The notes under the pieces were generated by a model. The model did no database searches and was not told the DNA's origin. It saw nothing but the letters and a program-made list of their open reading frames with translations. DNA of 64,000 nt from Membranipora membranacea (taxonomy: Eukaryota; Bryozoa; Gymnolaemata; Cheilostomatida; Membraniporidae), in the NCBI GenBank assembly GCA_914767715.1, contig OU612075.1, positions 8,494,001-8,558,000 on the forward strand. Direction: 5' to 3'. The position numbers and the translations under genes were made by a program. Each line of letters opens with the position of its first letter. Position 1 is the stretch's first letter. Positions 23,201-35,200 of the stretch are shown here, piece after piece.

Positions 23201-26200
23201 TTATGGCATCATAATGCAGAGAATGAGAGTTACCTTCCCTTATGGGAGGCACTCTTTACACCATCAATAACTCATACCAAGAAGAGCATCAAACTTTTAC
23301 CATGCGAATCTGAAATGACATAGGTATAACATTAGCATGAGTAACTGCCTGACTATAACATGCATTGATCTTTGGTCAGTCTTTAACATAAGAATGACAC
23401 ACAGACAGAAAACAGCATACTGTGGACGAGCATACATTTTATTCGGAAATAAGTTCACTTGCATTTTTCAATAGCTTAAGACAGTGATGAACATCGAGGT
23501 GTGGCCTACTCACTTTGTTAGAAGACTAGACCAGAATTTCATAGACACAGCTGGTGCTAAGGCTAGGGCCTTCTCCCACTACAGGACAAACAGACAAAAT
23601 TAATGAGCTATATTAGGGGTAGCCATTATGTGTCGGCTCTGGTCTGATTGGCTGTTGGATGGGAAAGAGAGCCAATGAAATTATCCATCGAGGTATAGTG
23701 AAAGTGAAACTAAATTCCTTTCCTCTATACAATATCAATGGGTTCTTTCAAAAATGTACCATCTGGTCTGGCATTGGCTCTCTCCCTCCCACCAGCCAAC
23801 CAGAGCCAACACATTGGCTACATTAAAGGCCATCTCCCTCCCACCAGCCAATCAGAGCCAACACATGAGCTATATTATGGTTTAGCTTCAGACACAGATT
23901 AGAACATAGACAGGGGAAAATAGTTACAATGAAAGGTTTAGAGAAATAAAATCGGTATTTCTAGTCTATATGAGGACACTGCAGGTCTGGCATTGTGCCA
24001 TATTAACCACTAAGGAATTAACCTTGAACTCCCATAGAGAGTGAAAAAATGCTCTAGTTGTATAAACTATCTGGGTCTATAGGGTCTGCAAGAGAAGTTC
24101 ACACATTCACAATTACATAAATTATACCTGCTCATTTTCCACCATAAGTTGACAGTATTTCTGAATATTTCCGAGTTTTAGATAGAGATCTGCAGCTTTC
24201 TTCAATTTATCTTGTCGAGAAGGGGCACCTATTTGACCGCCCGCAGATGTGTGTCTAGCCATATCCAACTCAGCAGCCTCAGACTAAATTAAACACAAGT
24301 ACACAAGCTTGCATGGTAAATCACCTGTCAGGGCCGTAAATTAGAAAAAATATTGGGGGAGGCGAAAAAACTTTGAGGGTGTGAAGTGACCCCAGGTTGG
24401 ATGTGTAAGCCCCTTCTGTGGAGTCTGGGGTTAGTGCCCAGCCTCCAAACTGTTTTTTAAGATATATGAATGGCAAATGGAAGTCCCAAATTCTGACATG
24501 GAATTATAGCATTTTTAGGCCACACTATTGAGCATTGTAGGGGAGGCATTGTAGCATTGTAGTCCCTGCCTCCCCTAGAACTATGGGCCTGCCTGTATCC
24601 ATGACGCATCCTGGTGGTGAGGTTTTATAAACACACTCTTAAACTAGCCAAGTTGTTGGCTGTGATTGGTAAAGTGGAGTGAAGCCAAACAATCAGAGTC
24701 AACACATTGACTACTTCAAGACAATCTCTCGAATTTCAGGGTAATCTATGAATAAATAACCTTATACAGCAAAACAGCAGGTAATAATGCAATCTGTACT
24801 GGCCAGGGGCAAGATTTTTTTTGGTGGGGGGAGTGCATATATTGCTCTGGGTTTTGACAAAATATAAATATTTGTTTTCTCATTGCTTTAGGTGGTTGAT
24901 TATTTCCATATTCATAATATATGTATATATATATATATATCTTATGTAGATTAGTGTTCACATTGACATTTCAGAGCCAGGGTTAACATGTATTTATATT
25001 TCTTACCTGCTTATATCGTGTTAGGTCTTTGACATGAACAATCCCTTTCCCATAATCCTCTGATAAACTGCTCTGTGGTTTATTAGTCGCGACTTTTATA
25101 AGATCCAGTAGGTTATTCACTCCAATATGATACTGCAAAAAAATAAGAAATGATCTCGTGTAGTCATCTAAGCGGCACAGTACAATGCAACTGTCCCCAT
25201 TGCATTAAAGGTAAATAATAAAAAGGCAACTACAAATGATTAAACTCTACCTCAGCTAACCTACTAGCTATCATTAAGTCGTCCAATAACGAGCTGAACC
25301 AGATTCACGCTAAATTGTACATTTCTAAGGGAACATATTTCCTTTAAAAGGACGACATACCTGGAACATCTTGTGTATAGCGAGCACCATTTCTTTGTTG
25401 CTGAGTTGATCTTTGTTTAGTTTAGAGGAAGCTGAACCACAGAGTAAAGACGGAGACTTCTCTACCATGGCCACTTCTACAGGGAGGCAAAAAAAAACAA
25501 TAATCTTAGCAAAAACAGGATGAGACTTAAACCTTGTAGGGCATTTAATTATCAGTGGGACACAATCGAAACCCTGATTTGCTATACATCAATTCAAGTT
25601 CACAAAGGATAGTTTGATAAAATATTTTAGGAGTCCATATTAAGGTTATGGGGCCAGCTTGATTATTATCTATGCTCAACTTTGTAACAGGAGTAGTCAC
25701 TTTCAAAGTTTTCTAGATATTTTCTAGATGATGTCTAGATGTTGTCTAAATGTTGTCTAGATCTTTTCTAGATGTCGAGAAGAAACACTGACTAGTATTA
25801 GTAAGTCACATATCAGAAGCACAAAAGTATGTCAGTAGAGCAAAGCATGAAGCCAAATAGGCTGGTTCTATCAAGGACTCCTTGGTTCTATGAAGCAAAG
25901 CGCAAATAATGCAAAATTAAATAAAACTTGTGCTGTAATCTACACGTAAAGTGAGAAAGGTGAACACAGAATAAAAATCTATCATTATTTTGTCTATGGG
26001 TGAACATAAAACCTAATTAGTATGGTTGTTAATATACGACAGTGCACTCATATTATTTAAATGTTAAAGGAACCATTTCTTTTTTTTAATTATTCTGCTA
26101 AAAGGACGGATACAAAAGAATGCTAAGAATTTTAAGGAAAGAAATAAAATATATAGAATAAAAAGCATGGAAACAGTTAGATAGTCCAGGGACTAGAGCG

Positions 26201-29200
26201 ACAGCTGTCCACTTTCCTGCCAAAAGGCACCAGGACGCATAATTATTACTTTGCTTCAACCATTTAAATTTTTAATTCTTGGTGAATTTTGAAGTTGAGT
26301 GCACAGTTGTACGACTAGTACATAAAACATCGTCAGATCATTAGTTTCAAGAAAGTGAGGTGTGTCATTCTTACCAAATTTGTTCATATTTTGGTTCGAA
26401 TCTGTAGCAAAAATGCAAGCTTGAGATGGACATGACTCGGAAATCTGTTCAATGCATGAAACTCGTACAAGTTTCAAATCCTAGACTTGATATTGGCCTT
26501 CTATACAATTGACAATCAATGTTCATTATAAAATAAGATCTTACAGCAATGCCATTAGACCAAGTATGATCCAATTTGCCTGCATTTCGGGCCGTTACCA
26601 TTCTACTGGTGAGCCCCATGTGGAAGCAACTCCAAAAGCAGGCATATTGGATCAAAGTTGATCATTGTGTCTTGTCTTATGAAGGTTAGGGTAGCGACCA
26701 TACTCTCCAGATAACAGGTGATTTGACAGTTATAGTTCTCAAAAAGACCTGGAAAATGTTGACTAGTACTGATATAACAACTCTTCCAACTGTCAGTGTT
26801 GTGATTATGACAGTACTGTTGTCTGAATTTGAGACATGGGTGATTTGTGAGAGTTGTCGGTTAACGTTGTTCTGAATATTGTGGGTAGGAGAAGCCAGGG
26901 TAAATCCCGCAAAACGAGAGGGGAATTGAACCCTCTAGCTCATATGGACAATAATGTGAAAACTTACCTGGAGTTGCAAACACTCTCTCTTTGGGACAAT
27001 CCATCATAGCTTTCACCGGTAGAAGTGACGCGACGTGATATGTAGACCAGATTCTTACAGTAGAATCCCTACTTGAAGACGCAAGAGTGAAAGGTCGGGA
27101 CGGGTGTATGGATAAACCTGTAAATACATAGAGGTTTGTTCTTGGGTACTGAGGCCTGAAAATACTAATAACTTCAGTCATAGCTTATGAGCCAAAGAAG
27201 CTTTAACACATAAAAAAGAACTCCGAGCATACAGGTAATTTGACAATGAAAATCTTCAAAAGGCAATGACATATATTAACCTCTACAACAGCTGATTGCA
27301 TAAAGAAACACAAATACGGTGATGGTAGATATAACAAACTCTAAACTCATAACTCTATATTGTCGAACATTGGATACACGAAAGTGTATTAGTGAAGAGT
27401 TCTAAGTACAGATGAGACTTATAGATATTTTATCACTTACCATAAACATCACCTCCATGATCCTTGAGAACAGCTAGTCTAGCACCACATCTTACATCCC
27501 ACATGATGATAGTATAGTCCCAGCTACCAGTGTACAGCAGGTAAACTAACTCAGGGCTCCAGCATAGTCCTCTCACATGTGATGTGTGACCTTTTAATAC
27601 CTGCTGCGTGCTGTCACTAGATTCACCACTGTAGTTCCAAACTCGGACTGTCCTATCAGATAATAGTTAACAAAACATGGTCAGGCTTTATGAAAAAACT
27701 TCTCTAGATCTAGACTCCACCTGCTCTCCTGTATAGGTGAAATACTAATCAAGCTGATTGAGACAAAACTTCTGCTTTCACCATGTGGGGTTGATTCATT
27801 TGCGGTCAAGTAGACATTTTCTGAGCACAAATTTTAGCTTCTGTTTATTTTGCTACGATGTGTGCCCTATATATCTGAAAAGGGAAACTCCATCAATAGG
27901 CTCAAATTTGACATCAGAAAACTGTCTATACACAAGGGTGGCATTAACAGACTACCATTGAGGTATTTCTGAGCGTCACCCCGAGACCATTGTTGTGGTT
28001 TGCGAATGAAATCATGAACAGTTTTGTTTTGGAACAACACCGAGTAGGCTTTTATCTTGGGCATCTACTGTACCATGGGAGAACAGAATAAATGGTCAAA
28101 TTTATGATGCATATATGATAATGTACGAGGATATCATGTGTTGGCGTATTGCCCCAGAGAAGAAAGGACGACATATTAGCCTTTTCGAACATGTGTGAAA
28201 TACTGTAATCTAGATAACATTTACTCACCTTCTTCATACATGCATGCATTTGTACGTATGTATGTACGTGCATGTACATACATACATGCATTTGTACGTA
28301 TGTATGTACGTGCATGTACATACATACATACATACAAGCATTTGTACGTATGTATGTACGTGCATGCACATACATACATACACGCATTTGTATGTATGTA
28401 CATACATGCATGTACATACATACATACATGCATTTGTACGTATGTACGTACGTGCATGTATGTACATACATACATGCATACATACATACATACACGCATT
28501 TGTATGTATGTACATACATGCATGTACATACATACATACATGCATTTGTACGTATGTACGTACGTGCATGTATGTACATACATACATGCATACATACATA
28601 CATACATACTGGTGCTAGCTAACATTAACTACCGTAACTGAGCTCTAGCTAATATTTATTCTCCTAGAGCGTGGTTAAACACTTACGTATCATCACTGCC
28701 GCTAGCCAGGAATCCTTCTCTTAGAGGTGACCAGTGGATATGGAACACTTTACTTGTGTGTCCACTGAATAGCCTTAGAGGCTGTGACACTATCTTCACA
28801 CCATGATTGGAGGAGGGTAAACTGAACACCCGTATGTTGTGATCATCGGAACAAGTTGCAAGCATCGACCTGCATTGACAGAAAATAAGAACATAGATGG
28901 ATTTATTCTTTTCTTTACTGACAATTATGTCTTGGCTCTCAATTCATTTGGTTTTTTTTTCTTTATGTTTTTATTCCTAATTGAAAGCATTCATCTAGAT
29001 AATTACGACAGGCAATAAAAGGAATTTGATAACAAATGCAATCGGTTGTGAGAGGGCAACCCATTGTGTTAAGATTCTGTCAGTGACTGATGCAAGAAGC
29101 CAAATAATGAACTATTTAAAGTTTTTCCACTGAAGTACAGACAAAATGTCCGCCCTCATAGAACAATTGAATGCAGGAGAGCCAACATATTGGCTTAAGT

Positions 29201-32200
29201 ATGTGTCTGAGTTTTAATAATAATTTAGCAGCGTTACAGCTTCAAGTCCTCAAACTCTGATAATAGAATGCCACTACCGGCAACGTTAGCCAAGCTTGAG
29301 CACTTAAACTAGTCTAAAGCTGGCGTGTTCAGCACTACGCGGATGGATTAAATTATACAAAAAACAATTATACTTGTTTGTGGGGCACCAGTCACATCCA
29401 TGAACAGCAGCAGGGTGTTCAAACTTGACCACATCACTACCATCGACATTCCTCACTATTCTACAACACATACAAACAATCACAGGGTTATTTACCTCCA
29501 ACAGGTCATCGACAGCAGCATAAATAGTGATTGTTAATTTTGCAGTCACTCCAGTTTATGAGCGAATGCTTCGATTTTGTTGTGAGTTTGGCTGCTGCTG
29601 TTGCAACAGAATGCAAATCCTTTTCATTGCGAACACAATTCAATTTCATGGATTAGGCAGCACATTGCATTTTTCGGCTAAAAATATTCAGCATCAACCC
29701 ACATCAAAGCCAATCGAGATATCTTGTTGCAGGAAATAATTTGCAGTTTAAAACAATAACGGTTACCATATACCGTATACCTAAATACCGAAAATACCTT
29801 TAACCAAAATGAATTTTTCGGGTAAAAATCTGTCGAGTTTTGGAAAAAAACTGAAAGAGTAAATATGTGAAAGCTGTGAACTCACGCTAAGTTTCCCTCT
29901 CCACCCGTAAGGATTTTATTAGAGTTTATCTGATTCCATGCTATACAGTAAACAATCGTACCTTTACCATGCTAAAAATCAAACATGCAGGTATTGATCA
30001 CATACATACAGATTGTGTTCCTAGAATTTAGTTTCACAAATTTTCCAACAGCGAAATCTAATCACATGAAGATAGGCCAACTTCAGACAAGGTATAACCA
30101 ACTTTCAACTGGGTAATTTTACCTCTAAGTTACTACATGGCATTTATCTATTGTTTTCTTGACAGCAAAGGGAAGGGGATTACTTCCATTGGTCTATCTG
30201 ATTGGCAAATTTTAACTGCAAATGGGCAAAGAGGTAGTACTGTCATTTAATATCTGCTGAGATAGTTGGGTGATGACCCAAATCAAGCAATTATTATATT
30301 GGCCTACTGATCAAGGGACAGTGGTTGCCTACGGATCAGCACACTGTCAACGAGATAGTTATATTATTTTTTTTCTGCTACAGAAAGAAACACGGGTTTT
30401 TGAGCTTAAATTTGTGTGCTAGAAAGTACCCAAATGAAGGAGGGCAACTCTGAGTATAAGCTTATGTGGGAGCTCAGAAAACTGTCTTTTGACAACAGCA
30501 TGCCCTGGCGAGACCTTTTCTTCAAAAGATACTGATTTGAGTGGATATTTCTTATCATTATCATATCACCTCCTCAGCTGGCTTTCATACCTCAGTGTAT
30601 CGCTGCGTGATTCTTCCTCGTTGTACGTCCCAGATAAAAGCACCTGTTTTAGTAGCCACTGCTATACAGTTGAGATCATGAGGAGCCCAGCTTATCTGGT
30701 ATAAAACGCCTTCGTTACCTGGAGAGCTAGATACCTGTAATCAGAAAATGAAATCAGACTAAACAGGCTCTTGTATCGACTTTTAGGTTATACCCTGGGC
30801 CTTTTAATGTCAGATAGCAGATACATGCCCTACAGGAGTAAATATAAGTTTTGGGGACTGAATGTTAGCTAGGATAAAGTTATGCAGGCATAGGTGAAAG
30901 TTTATCGAAAACTGAGGTCGAGTGATCGTTAGCTAGCCACAAATATCAAGTCTAGTCTTCTTGCAAATAGTCTCTTCCTCCAGGGTAAGCAAACTTGACT
31001 GCTTTTATATGCAAAGTTGTTAAAAACATTTAAAGATAATAGTACTATATTTTCAAGATTTAAAAATAATAATTACGTTATGGCAAAAGAATGCTAAGGC
31101 CCAGGAGTGTTTCAAAAGTCTGAAGTTTAAATATTATTACAAACCATCACGATGAACTTACACACTGGAGTTGTGTTTGAGAGGTATCCCATATTTTCAC
31201 GCTGCCATCGAAGCTTGCTGTAGCCAATCTGTCGGCTGACTGAGGGCTGAACTTACAGTCAAACACCGTCTCTATGTGTCCCTGAAATAACAATTGGTTT
31301 GATCATTATATAACAGAAATCAATCAGGGGTGTACTAGACCAAGTTTGATCCAGTTTGACTGCATCCAGAGTTGCTCTCACACCATTGATAAGCCTACGA
31401 GTTATCAATGGAATGGGAGCAACTCCAAATGCAGACAAACCAGATCAAACTTGATCTAGGGTTTATAGACGTTTTGATATGTGTGTTGTATGTTGAAATT
31501 GGGTTATTTATTAGTAGATGAGATCCAGGAGTTCGTCTCCAACTTGTTGGTGTGATCAAAACCTAGTTCTATGAAGCAATAATATCTGAGAAAAACTATT
31601 TTCCTTAGAGTAGGTCATACCACAAGCCCGACATTTGACAGTGTATGTCACAGCTGAAAGGTGCGCAGCAAAGTTTAATACTGGGAGTTACCTCCTTTAT
31701 TAACATGATAAGACAACTCCTTGATGTCATTGCATTCTCTGGTATGGAGAATAGCGGTCTGCATGCTGACAAATCATCGACCAGGACCGGATATAATAAA
31801 CGTAATAAACCCATTCTGACAGTGACTTGACACAACTCATGGCGTGGAGATGTTTCCAAAGTTTTTGTATACACTGATCTGTCTCAATGATCTTTATAAT
31901 CATTAGGTCTAAAGTAGCAGACCATGTGCCTACCTGTTCTCTGATGAAAGCCCAATTCCGGTGCTGAAGATCATACAATCCCACACCTCCATCAAAGAAT
32001 GTACAGAATATATAGACAGCAGGAGCGGGTAGTTTGTGTCGACTAGAGGAGAGTTTGCGTGAGCTCTGAGCATTTGAGTTGGATACATTTTGTGTAGTGC
32101 TGTGTTTCTTGAAAGTAGCGATTGCATGAAAACCTACAACCAAATGTTTGTATGAGAAATAACAACTCTTTTAATGCAGAGTTATAGTGTAATATCAATA

Positions 32201-35200
32201 TGCATAGGAATATTCACATAGTGATAATAATATTTCAGACTTTAAAATACTTTCTCAAAGTCACTTCTTATGAAAATAACCTTTATTCAACCATGTCCCC
32301 TTTGCTCATACATCAAGGGTGACTTAGATCGAGTGCTTGAACTCTGCCAGGTTGCTGGTAGTGGCATTGTTTCATCAACCACTTCCAATCAATCATATCC
32401 CTGTTGATAATGGAAAAAACACTGGCAGAGTTTGGCAAGAGCAGAAAATTTCCTATCCCTAGATCTTGCACGATCTTGTTTGGAAAAGAAATAGTAGAGA
32501 TCAGTGACAAACAATATTCCCACCTGTAGACTTGATTTTAATACTCTCCAAAGGTTCTGAGTTAGAGACGTTCCATAGCCTGAGAATCCCACTCTGCTGA
32601 TCACCCGACACGAAAACTCCGGAAGCACCAGGTACCCAGGCTACGCACTGTATATGAGCCGCCTGAGAAGGCAGTTTATATCTCATCAATACTGTCATAC
32701 TACAGAGAAAAGGAGTATGGTGGTAGTTCTGGTTTGGCCAAGATGAACAATATGTATGTATGCATGTATGTATATATGTATGTTTATATTCGGTCTCAAT
32801 CTCTGAGAAATAAAACCGTCTCTATAGGGTGCTCTGTAAAATTATTATAACTGTTGATTCTGTAAAAATAAATAAAATGATAAGAACATAAAAAATACTA
32901 TTACTTTTTGAAGACACTATTTAGATATTTGATACACTCTGCTCTAAAACATTTGGCACGGATCTGCACGCGGAACTTGATTGATTGAAATCGGCCTGAC
33001 AGCAGCTGGTTAAGACGGAGTTGTGGTTCGTCTTCACAAACAAACATCAATCAACAGTTTTGGTCTCAACTGGATGAGCGTGTTCTGAATTTCCTAAGGT
33101 GTCGTGTTTACTGATAATCAACATCCATACAATGTACAATGCAATCAATCAGGATGTTTTAGTCAGGAAACACTACTACATCATAGGAGTAGGAACCTCA
33201 GATTTAAATTAAATTTTATAAAAAAAACAAACATACAAAGTCGCACAATCATTGACAGCCATAAACATATAAACAATAATATATTAATATATTAATAAAA
33301 AATTTGTATTCATATGTTTATAACAATCAATTCACCTGTTTGTGTCTAACATGACCAGTCCATACTGATATCTGGTCACTAAAGCATAGTCTGGTGAGTG
33401 AGGATCCCAGTCTATACTGATGACTGCGGACTCATATTCTCTATCTGAATCATTGTCATCGTCATCCTGAGGACTCAAGTCTACTCCTCTCTCTGGCTTC
33501 TTACCTGTTTAATCATTCAAATTAGATCAGTAAAATGTTATAAAAAAGGATCAGTGTTTTCACAGCTTGAAACTACTACAGTAATATTCTGTTCACGCTC
33601 AAATCTCATTTAAAAGAAAATTTCAAACCTCATAATTTTTGGAAACAGATAACAAGCATTATAAATATCCTTATGAATAATCATTGAGATTTTGAGAGTT
33701 GGATTTCTTAAATTGAGCACGTAGAGTGCATGAATGAAAAACTTACAAGGAAAAAATAAAGAGTTGCCAATAAAATGACACCAAACACTTAGCATATTCC
33801 AAGTAGAAGAAGATATTTACTGTATTTTTCCTTTTAATCAAGAACGCAAGTTTCTAAAGGAAGAACCAAGCACTTATTTCAATCAGCCACAATGTAAAAT
33901 AGTGACACAATAGTTTGATCAGATTTTCCAGGGACTTCAAGACTAAAATTGATTTCTAAGCATTTTCCAAAGTGTATGAATTTTGTCTGCCGACCTGTTT
34001 GCAGTAGGGAGACACAGCCGCTCTCATGCCCAATGAGCAGTTTGGTGAGATCACATGGGGAGAACTTTATCACTGTTACTTGGTTAGAGTACGTGTAGTT
34101 ATATTCTCGAGGCACTGTTATGGCACCTCTAGTCTTGTCAGCATACCTGCATGTAAAGGCAATATAATATCAAAGACTGAGTAATTAGAAAATGATCTTT
34201 CAATCACACTGCTTGTAGATCGGCTCTAAGATACGAGTCTATCTGTGCCGTAGCTACAATGCCACAAAGTGGCCAAATTGACCTATTTACGTTTTTACTA
34301 TTGCTGCTAACATTGTTCCGGTGCGGGTGGGATGCCATTACAGTTAGAGACCTCAAGTAAATTTAGATTATTGAAAAAAGCTACAGTGCAAAGATGACCA
34401 ACCTGAACTGATTGGTTGTACATGGGCAAAGTCACATTTCAATATTATCATATCAGTGCTTCATAACACTAAAAGGTCATCTAGATAAAAGAAAAGATAC
34501 TATATTTTTAAACCTTACTAGCTATGACTGCGCTGTGAATAATGGAAGCTCTGTATCTGCTTTAGACTCGACAATGAGTATTTTAATGCCACGGGGTTGG
34601 GTTCCGCTAGCTCTTACCTCCAAAACTGAACTGGACCTTTCCTAGTAGAGAATACCAGATGATCAGAAGTGAAGCAGCATGTCACAGGGCTGTCAGCCAA
34701 GCTCTGTAACTGTAATCATTTAAACATAATAATATTCAGTTAATTTTTGGAACACTCACTGAAATTGTTTTATAGACGGTTACTTCTGAGCCTTGAACAA
34801 TGAAGTAAATGAGATTAAAAGTGAGGAACAACAAAATCGATAGGAAAAAAATGGATACAGATATAATAATTCCATACTCTACATTGATAATACTAAGTGC
34901 TACTTGGAAAAAACAGAGTAAATTCGATATGGAGTTATACTAAATCTAGGAATAAGTAAACATTTCAGATGTCCATAGATGGTACACAATGTCTTAATTG
35001 TATTGAAACTATGGGTTAATTTCTCTCATATCAGAGCGACTTAAGGGCACAACTCATGAGTGTGGTAATTTTGAATGAAGGTTTTACTAGTATGAAGCAT
35101 GAGAAACCTATTCCGAGTTCGTAGGCCTTATATTTATGAATAATCAGGATGCAGTGCTTGTTTTGGTGCGGATAATTTTTTATAAATTGTCTAAGATAGA

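Noticed and set aside
28233-28611. Possible CRISPR-like repeat-spacer array
   Set aside because: Units vary, no unique spacers, no cas genes, eukaryotic intron.
28052-28641. Several long overlapping open frames of His/Tyr/Cys/Val on both strands
   Set aside because: They are read-through of a tetranucleotide-type minisatellite with no stops; no start context, splice sites or family.
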